Assembly: GCF_000576635.1 (NCBI RefSeq)
Contig: NZ_AVFL01000018.1
Location: 62,001 to 126,000 of the forward strand
Reading direction: 5' to 3'
DNA length: 64,000 nucleotides
DNA from: Skermanella stibiiresistens SB22
GTDB taxonomy: Bacteria; Pseudomonadota; Alphaproteobacteria; Azospirillales; Azospirillaceae
Shown: positions 19,027-27,582 of the stretch, piece after piece
Numbering within the stretch: the stretch's first letter is position 1
How the letters are laid out: each line of letters starts with the position of its first letter
Translations under genes and position numbers: made by a program
The notes under the pieces: generated by a model
The model's input: the letters and a program-made list of their open reading frames with translations, nothing else
Database searches by the model: none
Told to the model about the DNA's origin: nothing

Positions 19027-19827
19027 TCAGGGGCGGAGTTTGTAGCCCCGGTGAATCAAGAATCCGCACAACAGCCACAAAACCGCCGCGGTGCCGCCGA
19101 CCATGGCGAAGGACGCCACGGGGAACGGCGCGCCAGCGATGAACCCTTGTCGGAATCCGTCGACGGCGTGGAAGATCGGGTTGATTTGGATGATCCAGGC
19201 GACCGAACCCGGCAGCGCCTCGGCAGGCGAGAATACGCCGGACAGGAAGGTCAGCGGTGTCAGGATGAAGACGAAGGCCGCCGCCATGTGGTCCCACTTC
19301 TCGCAGCCGAGGCCGATCAGCACGCCGATCAGCGACATCATCAAGGCCCCCAGCGCAGCGAAGACGATCAGCGTCAACGGTGACGCCACCGGCATCGGCC
19401 AGACCAGCATGGCGCCGGCCAGCACCACCGTCCCGGTGACGAGGCCGCTGATGGCGCCCGCCAGGGCGTAGGCCGCCGTCATCTCGGCGGCCCCCAGGGG
19501 CGCCATCAAGATATCGGCGATGATGCCCTCCATACGGTCGAACAGCAGGCTGAAGGCCGTCGTCTCCGCCGCGCGGAACAGCACCGCCATCAGAACGAGT
19601 CCCGGCAGGGCGAAGGACAGCAGCGCGTCGCCTTCCGGGGTGCCGCGCTCCGGCCCCAGCGCGAAGACCAGGATGACGAAATAGACCAGCGTCTGGAACG
19701 CGGGCGCCAGGACGGTCTCCAGCGCCTCCTTCAGGTAACGCTTCAGTTCACGGCGGAACAGCGTCCACGCGCCCATCCAGTGGACGCGCCCGATCTCGCG
19801 CGGCCTGGGTGGCAAGGGTCCGGACAT
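19027..19827 (-). CDS. ABC-2 type transporter permease (second of tandem pair)
   Basis: 266-aa inner-membrane protein with about six hydrophobic segments. The soluble N-terminus has GAWTLFRRELKRYLK, the usual amphipathic start of ABC-2 export permeases. The C-terminal half carries ILTPLTFLSGVFSPAEALP and NPIFHAVDGFRQGF, the family signature. It lies 7 nt after a paralogous permease on the same strand. The two share the layout 'W-x-G-x-W-T-L-[YF]-x-R-E' and 'PLTFLSG', so they look like an old tandem duplication, perhaps forming a heterodimer. No ATP-binding gene is next to them. Confidence 0.88.
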   Translation of the reverse strand: MSGPLPPRPREIGRVHWMGAWTLFRRELKRYLKEALETVLAPAFQTLVYFVILVFALGPERGTPEGDALLSFALPGLVLMAVLFRAAETTAFSLLFDRMEGIIADILMAPLGAAEMTAAYALAGAISGLVTGTVVLAGAMLVWPMPVASPLTLIVFAALGALMMSLIGVLIGLGCEKWDHMAAAFVFILTPLTFLSGVFSPAEALPGSVAWIIQINPIFHAVDGFRQGFIAGAPFPVASFAMVGGTAAVLWLLCGFLIHRGYKLRP

Positions 19828-19834
19828 GGCGGCG

Positions 19835-20638
19835 TCATGCCTTCAGCTTGTAACCGGTCGACAGCATGCGCAGCAGCAGGGCCGCCAGCGCCGCGTTGAT
19901 CGCCAGCATGACCACGACGCCGATCGCCAACGTGCCGTCGGACTGACCGATGAAGCCATAGCGGAAGCCGTCGATCATGTAGAAGAACGGGTTGAAGTGG
20001 GCCAGCCACCAGAAGGTCGGTGGCAAGCGGTCCACCGAATAGAACGTGCCGGACAGGAAAGTCAGCGGCGTCACGACGAAGTTGGTGAAGGCGGCGATGT
20101 GGTCGAACTTCTCCGACCAGATGCCACCGATCACGCCGAGCAGGGCCAGCATCATCGACGCCATCAGACCATGGAACAGGATGAAGCCGGGCGAGTGGAA
20201 GCCCAGCGGCACGAAGAACCAGATCGCAGCGCCGGTCACGACGCCAACCAGCAGGCCGCGGGTGACGCCGCCGCCGACGAAGCCGACCGCCAGTTCCAAC
20301 GGCGACAGCGGCGGCATCAGCACGTCCACGATGTTGCCCTGGACCTTGGAGATCACCATCGAGGACGAGGTGTTGGCGAAGGCGTTCTGCGCCATCGCCA
20401 TGACGATCAGGCCCGGTCCCAGGAAGACCAGGAAAGGCACGCTGCCGGCCATCCGCACCACGCCGCCCAGCGCCAGCGCGAACACCGCGTAGAACAGCAG
20501 CGTGGTGACGACCGGAGCCGCGATGGTCTGGGTATAGACCTTGAGGAACCGATGCACCTCGCGCTGGTACAACGTCCAAAGCCCGACCCAATTGACGGTG
20601 CCGATGTCGCGCGGGAGTGGCGGGAGATGGGTGCTCAT
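19835..20638 (-). CDS. ABC-2 type transporter permease (first of tandem pair)
   Basis: 267-aa integral membrane permease, paralogue of the downstream one. The N-terminus reads GLWTLYQREVHRFLKVYTQT; the later TPLTFLSGTFYSVDRLPP and NPFFYMIDGFRYGF are typical of ABC-2 exporters for drugs or polysaccharides. ATG at 20638 is preceded by GAAGGG at 5 nt, better than the TTG four codons upstream. The exported substrate is unknown; the ATPase must be encoded elsewhere if the system works. Confidence 0.88.
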   Translation of the reverse strand: MSTHLPPLPRDIGTVNWVGLWTLYQREVHRFLKVYTQTIAAPVVTTLLFYAVFALALGGVVRMAGSVPFLVFLGPGLIVMAMAQNAFANTSSSMVISKVQGNIVDVLMPPLSPLELAVGFVGGGVTRGLLVGVVTGAAIWFFVPLGFHSPGFILFHGLMASMMLALLGVIGGIWSEKFDHIAAFTNFVVTPLTFLSGTFYSVDRLPPTFWWLAHFNPFFYMIDGFRYGFIGQSDGTLAIGVVVMLAINAALAALLLRMLSTGYKLKA

Positions 20639-20692
20639 GATGCCCTTCAACTAAGTGCGCGCAGCCTATTGTGAAACCGGCGCATGGCACAA

Positions 20693-20733
20693 ATGCCGAG
20701 AGCGAATGGCTGATGGCCGGATCTGCGATCCAA
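20693..20733. repeat. 41-nt repeat, copy 1
   Basis: This segment matches 21854-21894 in the same orientation at about 33 of 41 positions (both begin ATGCC and end CGATCCAA). The two copies enclose the terminase-like gene and 0.4 kb of non-coding DNA, so they could be the ends of an inserted segment or members of a dispersed repeat family. Confidence 0.6.
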
Positions 20734-20767
20734 GCCCTCCAGCCGGGCCCTTCCGCCAGAAGAGGCG

Positions 20768-21487
20768 TCACGTCACCAGTTCGGCCGTGAGCTTCCTGAG
20801 CTGTGCTGGTGCCAGGTCGGCCATCCCGTCGCACAGGTCGTCCAGCATGCCGGCCGGAAGATCCCTTATGAAATCCGGCGGAAGGCCGCTCCTGACCGCC
20901 TGTATCACGCGGGCCGGCGGCAAGGGGGCGGACGAGACCGCTTCGGGATCATCCTCAGAAACCGGCGGAAGGTCATCCTTGGTCACTACCTGGGCTTCGT
21001 CCGGCGACGGAGTTTCGTCCAATCCCGCCGGAAGACCGTCCAGCCATTCGGCCGGATCGGCGGGCATGTCCTCGACATCGGCGTCGGGGGACGGACGGTC
21101 GTCATTGTAATGGTGGGCGATGCGCCGGTCCTGGATGACGCCGATCAGTTTCAGGCGGAACTCGACCGCGCGCATGACCTGCATCGGCTTCTTCGCGTCG
21201 AGCGCGTCGCCGATGGCGATCTCCATGATCTCGGCGGCGTTGTCGAGTTCCGCCTTGTGGAAGGCCCGGTGCCGGACACGGAGCTGGTCGACGCGGAGCC
21301 GGACCGCCGCCTGACTCATCAGGAAATGGCCGCGCTGCTTGGCCCCCTTGGCCGAATACCCCGCCCGACGCGCCGCCTCCGCCGCGGACGTCCCCGCCGC
21401 GACGGCTTCGCAGAACAACTCCCGCCGGTTCACGAGCGGAGCGGTGGCGGACTTGGGACGCGTGCTGGCTGTGGCTGGGGCGGTCAT
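20768..21487 (-). CDS. Orphan terminase-small-subunit-like protein
   Basis: 239-aa protein. Residues about 20-75 (RELFCEAVAAGTSAAEAARR, then AGYSAKGAKQRGHFL) match the N-terminal helix-turn-helix of phage terminase small subunits, which bind DNA at packaging sites; a coiled region follows. The C-terminal half is acidic and Pro-rich (DMPADPAEWLDGLPAGLDE), which is not typical. No large terminase, portal or other phage gene is nearby, so it is either a relic or a DNA-binding protein reused by the host. Flanked by 41-nt direct repeats. Confidence 0.65.
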   Translation of the reverse strand: MTAPATASTRPKSATAPLVNRRELFCEAVAAGTSAAEAARRAGYSAKGAKQRGHFLMSQAAVRLRVDQLRVRHRAFHKAELDNAAEIMEIAIGDALDAKKPMQVMRAVEFRLKLIGVIQDRRIAHHYNDDRPSPDADVEDMPADPAEWLDGLPAGLDETPSPDEAQVVTKDDLPPVSEDDPEAVSSAPLPPARVIQAVRSGLPPDFIRDLPAGMLDDLCDGMADLAPAQLRKLTAELVT

Positions 21488-21663
21488 GGCGGGCCTTCGG
21501 TATTGGATTTCGGGCGCCGGATAATAATCCTAGATAGCTTCCCTTAGTCAAGGGCTTTGATCGATTTATAGGAAAATTTAGCATTTATGTAGGGAGGGAG
21601 GGGAATCGGAATGGCCCCCGATCCACTCCGACCCCGTTTTTGTCCTGGATCCGTGATTCTTTT

Positions 21664-21787
21664 ACACGGATGAAGAGGATTCACAGGATGGACACGGATC
21701 TGGCGGAGTCGATCCCTGATCCGCCGCGATGATGGACAGACGAGTCGGACCAACCTTGCCCATCTTGTTGATCCTCTTCATCCGTGT
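21664..21787. repeat. MITE-like inverted repeat
   Basis: ACACGGATGAAGAGGAT (21664-21680) and its exact complement (21771-21787) are 90 nt apart. The similarity continues imperfectly inward for about 20 nt, so the unit is a hairpin of roughly 125 nt. No coding capacity. This resembles small palindromic intergenic repeats or a miniature inverted-repeat element. Confidence 0.6.
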
Positions 21788-21853
21788 TGAAAACAAAGGT
21801 CGAAATATCGCCTTCGGCACGGAGAAAATCACTTCGATTCATTTTGACCCCAG

Positions 21854-21894
21854 ATGCCAAGAGCGAGTGACTGATGGCTGGGCCACCGATCCAA
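21854..21894. repeat. 41-nt repeat, copy 2
   Basis: Direct-repeat partner of 20693-20733 (about 80% identical), placed on the far side of the terminase-like gene. Confidence 0.6.
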
Positions 21895-22010
21895 CCCAAA
21901 AGCGAGGTTCGGGTAATCAAACCTAGGGCCGGCTAGCCGAACAATGGTTTTGCCAGTCGAACCAGCATGCGATACTTTTCCGGGAGCGTGCCACGATGAT
22001 GGAGGCCAGC

Positions 22011-22712
22011 ATGACCCGCTCGTCCTCACAAAGTTCCCAGCGATATCCGCTGACTGAAATCTTCGGATCGGAAAGCAACGTCAGGATACTGCGGGAATTG
22101 GCACGCCATGGAGGGCAGCTTTCCGCTCCCGCTTTGGTTCTCCGCACCGGTCTCGCCAAGGCGAGCGTATGGGCTGGATTGGCATCGCTGGAGGAGGCGG
22201 GCATCGTCGCCGTCGCGGGTAGTGCCAGGACGCGGCTTTATGGCTTTGGCAAGAACCATCCGCTATGCGCCGCGATCGAAGCGGTTTTCGAGGCCGAGGA
22301 GAAGCGGTTCGAGACGATCTTCGCGGAGATCCGCAAGATCACGGACGGATTTCAGCCGAGACCACTGGCGGTTTGGCTGTATGGCAGCGTTGCCCGAGGC
22401 GAGGACAAGTCCACCAGCGATTTCGACATCGCCATCGTGGTGGATGACATCGCCGCCTTCGATTTGCCGGCCTTGCGCGATGCTCTGGAGTCGGCTGGAC
22501 AAGCGTTGCGCTTCACGCCATCCCTGATAGGGCTAGGCGCGAAGGAGATCACGCGATTGGTCGAAGAGCGTGATCCCTGGTGGGCCGGCATCAACCGCGA
22601 GGCCGTCGTCCTATCTGGTTTCCGCCCGGAGGAGTTGGCCCCGAAGCGACAGGCTCCGAAGCGACAAGCAAGGGTGTCAGCCACCGGGAAATCGGGACAG
22701 ACCGCGGCATGA
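22011..22712 (+). CDS. Winged-helix plus minimal nucleotidyltransferase protein (MNT-type)
   Basis: 233-aa cytoplasmic protein. Residues about 15-80 form a winged helix (ESNVRILRELARHGGQLSAP, then TGLAKASVWAGLASLEEAGI). Residues 120-145 hold the polymerase-beta nucleotidyltransferase motif YGSVARGEDKSTSDFDIAIV with the GS and the D-x-D metal ligands (Asp137, Asp139). MNT proteins paired with HEPN proteins act as antitoxins that adenylylate the toxin. The partner gene starts 11 nt downstream. ATG at 22011 follows GGAGG; an ATG five codons upstream is less well placed. Confidence 0.8.
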   Translation: MTRSSSQSSQRYPLTEIFGSESNVRILRELARHGGQLSAPALVLRTGLAKASVWAGLASLEEAGIVAVAGSARTRLYGFGKNHPLCAAIEAVFEAEEKRFETIFAEIRKITDGFQPRPLAVWLYGSVARGEDKSTSDFDIAIVVDDIAAFDLPALRDALESAGQALRFTPSLIGLGAKEITRLVEERDPWWAGINREAVVLSGFRPEELAPKRQAPKRQARVSATGKSGQTAA

Positions 22713-22722
22713 TGGTGGCGGC

Positions 22723-23145
22723 ATGACTAAGAAAGGCCCCACCAAAGCCGTCGATCCGTCTTTCCTGGAAGGCCGCCTCCGAATTGCCCGAGCGTACCTG
22801 AAGGCCGCCAGAACCGAGGCGACGATGTCCGAGGAAGGCGACATCGGCAACCCCGCCATGTCACAAGTGGTGAACGCGGCGATCGCCTTCACGGACGCCC
22901 TCACGGCGAAATACGCCGGTGTCGCGAACCAGCAGGATCACGCCGCCGCAATCAGGGCTTTGCGGGATACCCTTGGTAACCGTTTGCCATCGGCGCAGGA
23001 AACCCGGCTACGCCGTATCCTTGGCGAAAAGGATGAGATCCAGTACGGCACCCGGTTCAAAACCATCATGGACGCGGGACGGATGCTGGCCCAGTTGGAG
23101 GAATTCGCCCTCTGGGCCGAAGCGGAGTTGAAACGGCCCCGCTAA
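22723..23145 (+). CDS. HEPN-like partner of the nucleotidyltransferase
   Basis: 140-aa, mostly helical protein. The core VVNAAIAFTDALTAKY followed by NQQDHAAAIRALRDTLG resembles the HEPN-like proteins that follow MNT genes. The classical R-x4-6-H RNase motif is not clear: only N-x-x-x-H (NQQDH) is present, so nuclease activity is doubtful. The start ATG at 22723 lies 11 nt after the previous stop. Together the two genes look like a toxin-antitoxin-type module in reversed order; this is inference from gene pairing. Confidence 0.6.
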   Translation: MTKKGPTKAVDPSFLEGRLRIARAYLKAARTEATMSEEGDIGNPAMSQVVNAAIAFTDALTAKYAGVANQQDHAAAIRALRDTLGNRLPSAQETRLRRILGEKDEIQYGTRFKTIMDAGRMLAQLEEFALWAEAELKRPR

Positions 23146-23213
23146 CGAACGATCCATTCGGGCCGCGGCGCCCGATCCTCCGGCGCCTCGATCCGCCAGA
23201 CAAAGTGTCAACC

Positions 23214-24671
23214 TCACGCCCGCAGGCGGCGGACGAACTCGCGGACTTGGCCGTCCAGGCTTTCGACCTCGGTCTTCAAGCCGTTGGCGTGGGTCATGAC
23301 CCGCTCGGCCCCGTCGCCGGTGTCGTCGGCGGCGCGGCCGACGCCTTGGATGCCCTGGACGGCGGCGGCGACGCCGCAGGCGACTTGCTGGGCGGTGGAG
23401 GCGATCTCGCGGGTGGCGGCGCTTTGCTGCTCGACGGCCGAGGCGATGGTCGAGGTCACCTCGTCGATGGACGACACCGCTCCGGTGATGCGGGCGATGG
23501 CGTCGACGGCGGCCTTGGTGGCGTTTTGGATCTCGCCGATGCGGGCGGTGATCTCGACGGTGGCGTTCTCGGTCTGGCCGGCCAAGCCCTTGACCTCCGC
23601 CGCGACGATGGCGAAACCCCGCCCCGCCTCGCCGGCGCGGGCGGCCTCTATGGTGGCGTTGAGGGCCAGCAGGTTGGTCTGCGACGCGATGGCCTGGATC
23701 AGTTGGACGACATCGCCTACTTGGTCGGCACCCTTGGACAGCGCGCCGACCGAAATGGCGACCGCGCGCGCCTGCTGGCTGGCGTCGTCGGTCATGCGGG
23801 ACGCGTTGGAGATCTGGCGGCTGATCTCGCCGATCGAGGCCGTCAACTCGTCGCTGGCGGTGGCGACGCTCTGGACCCCACTCGAAACCTCGGCCGCCGA
23901 AATGGCGGAAGCGCCGGCGTCGGACCGGGTGGCGTCGGCGGTCCGGGCCAGCGCCTCCGCCTCGCGGCGGACCTGCTCCGACACGCCGCGCAAGCCTGCC
24001 GACACGGTCCCGACCCCCTGTTCGAAGTCGGCGGCGAGCGCCATCATGTCGTCATGCCGCCGCCTTTCGGCGGTCCGTCTCTCCTCCTCGCGCGCGGCGG
24101 CGAGCCTCTCGTTCTCCGCCTGGGCGAGCGTGACCTCGGTGAGCGCCATTTCCGATGCCAGCAAGGCCTGCCCCAGCCGGATCACCATCCAAGTCAGCAG
24201 GCCGGTCTCCAGCACAACGATCACGGCATGCAGGACGACCCGCCAGATATCACCACCACCGGGGAACACGGCGGCCGGCAGCGCGAAGTTGAGGAACAGG
24301 TGATGCGCGGCGGTCGCCCCGGCGCCGAACAGGATGGTGACCGGACAGGCGAACGCCGCCAGCATCGCCAGGGCCGCGAAGTAATACATATGCATGTCGA
24401 TCTGCCACGCCGTGTCCCGCATCTCGTAGACCAACGCGGAAACCGCCATGACATAGGCGACCGCGATCGTGGTCCGGGCCGGCAGACCGGCTGGGTCGCG
24501 CCAGACGGCGAAGGTGGCGCACGAGGCCGCGAAACCGGCGATCAACGCCGCTTCCAACGCGCCTTCGCCCGGGATCGCCCAGGACAAACCGACGATCAGC
24601 GGAATGTGGAGCCACAGCATGCAGATGGAGAACAGCGCCATGTTACGGCGCTGAAGAATCAAGGCGGTCAT
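23214..24671 (-). CDS. Methyl-accepting chemotaxis protein with polytopic membrane sensor
   Basis: 485-aa chemoreceptor. The N-terminal 200 residues carry about six hydrophobic segments with no large periplasmic domain, so the signal may be sensed in or at the membrane. A basic linker ([20 protein letters not shown]) leads to the signalling domain. The hairpin tip [30 protein letters not shown] is diagnostic, described here by its first and last residues IASQTN...GFAIVA at about residues 330-360. No pentapeptide for CheR docking at the C-terminus. ATG 24671 overlaps the stop of a small upstream gene by 4 nt. Confidence 0.93.
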   Translation of the reverse strand: MTALILQRRNMALFSICMLWLHIPLIVGLSWAIPGEGALEAALIAGFAASCATFAVWRDPAGLPARTTIAVAYVMAVSALVYEMRDTAWQIDMHMYYFAALAMLAAFACPVTILFGAGATAAHHLFLNFALPAAVFPGGGDIWRVVLHAVIVVLETGLLTWMVIRLGQALLASEMALTEVTLAQAENERLAAAREEERRTAERRRHDDMMALAADFEQGVGTVSAGLRGVSEQVRREAEALARTADATRSDAGASAISAAEVSSGVQSVATASDELTASIGEISRQISNASRMTDDASQQARAVAISVGALSKGADQVGDVVQLIQAIASQTNLLALNATIEAARAGEAGRGFAIVAAEVKGLAGQTENATVEITARIGEIQNATKAAVDAIARITGAVSSIDEVTSTIASAVEQQSAATREIASTAQQVACGVAAAVQGIQGVGRAADDTGDGAERVMTHANGLKTEVESLDGQVREFVRRLRA

Positions 24672-24988
24672 TTCGCGGAGCTTTCCGAGGATTGAGGCTG
24701 GCACCCGGACATTGCGCGCGCGTCCAGGAGCAGATAAGCATCGTCGGGACGCCGGGCTTCGGCCGCGGTGTCTGGACGCGCGATGACGAGGAAGGGGCGA
24801 GGCGACGCGACCGGCAGCCAGCCAGCCTTGATGACCCGCGAAACGGCCTCGGTGGCGGCGGTGCCGGGACCGAACACGACCATCACGGAATGCCCCGCCT
24901 TGGGCGACAACGTCACGGCACCACCGACGACCAAGCCGCCAGCGAGAAGAGCCGCGGCGGGGAGCAGATCCAAGGTGCGGCGATCCAT
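24668..24988 (-). CDS. Small membrane-anchored protein coupled to the chemoreceptor
   Basis: 106-aa protein with one N-terminal hydrophobic segment ([20 protein letters not shown]) and a short soluble domain with [20 protein letters not shown] and [19 protein letters not shown]. Its stop overlaps the receptor's ATG (ATGA), so the two are translationally coupled and the gene is very likely real. The soluble part would lie in the periplasm if the segment is an uncleaved anchor. I know of no characterised relative; it may be an accessory sensor for the receptor, which lacks a periplasmic domain of its own. Confidence 0.7.
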   Translation of the reverse strand: MDRRTLDLLPAAALLAGGLVVGGAVTLSPKAGHSVMVVFGPGTAATEAVSRVIKAGWLPVASPRPFLVIARPDTAAEARRPDDAYLLLDARAMSGCQPQSSESSAK

Positions 24989-25143
24989 GACGAAGCGATC
25001 CCAAGATTTCGGGGAACACCCAAAAGGTGACCCACTCAAGATCCTGTTTTCCTCTCTTTATTGACACCACATTTTAGACATATGCCGGACGGATGCTTCT
25101 TTTCGGGTATGGCCTACGATCACTCTGTGAAGGAGCACCAACC

Positions 25144-25794
25144 ATGGCTTTCCCTTCTCGATCCTCCCGAGCGCGGCCCCCCCGTCCGGATCGCCTTGAT
25201 TCCAATCAGTCTGGTCCTGATCGCAAAGGTCCCGATCGGCCAAGGCCCGACCGCAAGGTTCAGAAGCCCGTCACGGCGCAGTATCTCGAGAACGCCGCGC
25301 TGTATTATCTCCAGCGGTTCGCCAGTTCGTCGTCCAACCTGCGCCGGGTGCTGATGGGCAAGGTGGAGCGCTCCGCCCGCGCGCATGGGACCGACCGGGC
25401 CGAGGGTGCCGCCATGATCGAGGCGCTGATCGAGCGTTACGAGCGGAGCGGGTTGCTCGACGACAAGGCCTATGCCGAGGCGAAGGCTTCCAGCCTGCAC
25501 CGCCGCGGCACCTCGACGCGGGCGATCCGGGAAAAGCTGAACATGAAGGGCGTCGGTGGCGACGAGATCGCCGCGGCGCTGGAGACCGTGGACGAGGAGA
25601 CTCCCGGCGACACGGAGGTGGCGGCGGCCGTGGCGCTGGCCCGGCGGCGGCGGCTGGGGCCGTTTCGAATGTCCGCGCGCGCGGAACATCGGGACAAGGA
25701 CCTGGCGGCGCTGGGCCGCGCCGGCTTCGGCTATCAGATCGCGCGGCGGGTGGTGGACGCGGAGGATATTGATACGATCCAGGATGAGGACTGA
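25144..25794 (+). CDS. recX: RecX-family regulatory protein
   Basis: 216-aa helical-repeat protein of the RecX family, which binds RecA filaments and limits recombination. The first 45 residues are a basic, Pro/Arg-rich extension. The conserved core runs from AQYLENAALYYLQRFASSSS through YERSGLLDDKAYAEAKASS and RRGTSTRAIREKLNMKGVGG. ATG at 25144 follows GGAG with 8 nt spacing. It stands alone, not next to recA, which is usual in alphaproteobacteria. An AT-rich stretch follows the stop. Confidence 0.85.
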   Translation: MAFPSRSSRARPPRPDRLDSNQSGPDRKGPDRPRPDRKVQKPVTAQYLENAALYYLQRFASSSSNLRRVLMGKVERSARAHGTDRAEGAAMIEALIERYERSGLLDDKAYAEAKASSLHRRGTSTRAIREKLNMKGVGGDEIAAALETVDEETPGDTEVAAAVALARRRRLGPFRMSARAEHRDKDLAALGRAGFGYQIARRVVDAEDIDTIQDED

Positions 25795-25936
25795 ACGATT
25801 AAATACTTTTAGAATAATTTTATTATTGCGCGGCAACCCGGAAGAACTATACGTGGTTCGAGGCTATCGGTTTCCGATGGGTTGGGCCGGATCGTCCGGC
25901 ACGCGGCGGAGCCGCTGACAGGGAGCCGTCGACACG

Positions 25937-27007
25937 ATGCTCAGTCCCCGCGATGGCGGCGTCACCATCGACATCCCTCCGGACGTCCGCGTGGTGGTGG
26001 CGGAGGATGATCGCGGCACCCGGATGGTGCTGCGCGGTCTGCTTCGCTCCCTTGGCATCCAGGAGTTCGCCGAATGCGCCAACGGGGCGGAGGCTTTCAT
26101 CCAGATCCAGCGGTCGGCTCCCGATGTCCTGATCTCGGACTGGGAGATGCCGGAGGTGTCCGGCATCGCGTTGACCAAGCTGGTGCGCAACCACCCCGAC
26201 AGCCCCAACCCGCTGATGCCGGTCATCATGCTGACCAGCCACAGCAACCATCAGTTGGTGGAGCGGGCGCGCGACGCCGGAGTGACCGCGTTCCTGGCAA
26301 AGCCGGTCTCCAGGAAGGCGTTGGCCGCGCGACTGGAGTCGGCGATCCAGCGGTCCCGCTGCTATGTGCTGACCCGCAGGTTCTTCGGCCCGGACAGGCG
26401 CCGCGCCCAGGCCGCGCCCGGTGGAAGCGCCATCAAGGGGCTGTCGGCCGCGGGTGTTCCCCAAGGCTACGCGCCGAAGCCGGCGGGCGGACGGGACGAA
26501 GGCCGGGGCCAACCGCCCAGTCATGACCTGGAGCTGGATGCCGACGCCTTCATGATCGACCCGGCGCCGCTGGCCGCCGCCTCCGGCATGCCACCCGGTC
26601 TGGTTCGGCCCTCGGCGCTGTCCAGGAAAGTCCTGGCCCGCGTCAGGGCCAAGCGGATCGAGCTGATATCATCCGACCGCAGCCGGCTGGAGGTCATCCG
26701 GGAAGGCCTGCTGGGGAGCGACAACCCGGAGCGTCTCGCCGGGCTGCTGATCGACACGGTCGACCAGATCCGGCAGAGCGTCGGCCTTAGCCATCCGCTG
26801 GTGCAGCGCGTCTGGGGTTCGCTGTCGGCGGTCCGCGATCGGATGGAACCGACGGAGACCAAGGCGCTGGACATCCTGCACCTGCACGCCCACACGATCG
26901 AGCGCCTGCTGGACCTCGCCAGTCAGCCGGACCGCAGGCTGGCGGAAACCACCGTCGCCGAACTGGAGGCGGCGGTGGCCAAGGTGCTGCCCGGACGGCG
27001 GGCGTGA
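25937..27007 (+). CDS. Response regulator with C-terminal helical domain
   Basis: 356-aa two-component receiver protein. The receiver domain (residues 17-140) has acidic pocket Asp24/Asp25, phospho-acceptor Asp68 in LISDWEMPEVSG, Thr100 and Lys122 in FLAKPVS. The linker contains RRFFGPDRRR, a motif frequent after receivers in alphaproteobacteria. The rest (residues 200-356) is helical and lacks a DNA-binding, GGDEF or kinase motif, so it is probably a protein-protein output module. The kinase partner is not adjacent. Confidence 0.82.
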   Translation: MLSPRDGGVTIDIPPDVRVVVAEDDRGTRMVLRGLLRSLGIQEFAECANGAEAFIQIQRSAPDVLISDWEMPEVSGIALTKLVRNHPDSPNPLMPVIMLTSHSNHQLVERARDAGVTAFLAKPVSRKALAARLESAIQRSRCYVLTRRFFGPDRRRAQAAPGGSAIKGLSAAGVPQGYAPKPAGGRDEGRGQPPSHDLELDADAFMIDPAPLAAASGMPPGLVRPSALSRKVLARVRAKRIELISSDRSRLEVIREGLLGSDNPERLAGLLIDTVDQIRQSVGLSHPLVQRVWGSLSAVRDRMEPTETKALDILHLHAHTIERLLDLASQPDRRLAETTVAELEAAVAKVLPGRRA

Positions 27008-27028
27008 TGCCGGGCGCTGGCCGAACGC

Positions 27029-27307
27029 TCACGCCGCGCGGCGTTCGACGCCGCCGGGATGCCGGGCTTGGAACCGGTGATAGGTCTCCAGCGTCGGGAC
27101 GGCGCGCTTGAGCTCGCCGCCGCGCATCAGCCGTGTGAGGTTGTCGCGCATCATCTGGCGGATCGCCGTCGGTCCCCACGGACGTTCCAGGAAGCTGTGG
27201 CCCTTGGTCAAGGCGACCATGAAGCCCAGCCGCTCATGACAGCAGATTTCATCGATCTCTTCGGGTAGCAGGTCGCTGAATGCGATACAATCGGCGAGCG
27301 TCAGCAT
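27029..27307 (-). CDS. Conserved small hypothetical protein
   Basis: 92-aa cytoplasmic protein. The N-terminus LTLADCIAFSDLLPEEIDEI matches a widespread alphaproteobacterial family of about 85 residues that always starts near 'LTLADCIA.SDL'. No catalytic motif is known. It has two adjacent cysteines (ICCHE) and a predicted all-helix fold. Convergent with the response regulator, 21 nt from its end. Function unknown. Confidence 0.7.
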   Translation of the reverse strand: MLTLADCIAFSDLLPEEIDEICCHERLGFMVALTKGHSFLERPWGPTAIRQMMRDNLTRLMRGGELKRAVPTLETYHRFQARHPGGVERRAA

Positions 27308-27582
27308 TGTCGCCTCCCATGGTTTCGCGGGAGAGGCGGTCGATCGGCGTGGCGGCTTTCGTCAAGGTCGGTCAACCGCGAACGGTCCCTTGGAGTCATT
27401 CCCCTGGATGGCCGTCTCCCACGACGGTTTCAGGGTCACGATCACGCGTCAGGCGGTCCATGTTCTTGGTTGAATTGTCCGGCCTTGCTGCCGGCGCCAC
27501 CTTACCCGCGAAGTAGACGCCCAAATGGCTGGGACACTCCAGACCCGACATCGTCTTGCGTCAACCTGCCGCGGCCACTCCC

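Larger units (their letters stand above)
21488..22010. other. Non-coding accessory gap
   Basis: About 520 nt with no convincing gene and lower GC than the neighbours. It holds the long imperfect inverted repeat at 21664-21787, repeat copy 2 at 21854-21894, and the leader of the nucleotidyltransferase gene. Weak ORFs here show no similarity I can recognise. Confidence 0.6.

Noticed and set aside
20693-23145. Prophage or integrative element
   Set aside because: Only one phage-like gene; no integrase, structural or lysis genes, and the tRNA is 15 kb away.
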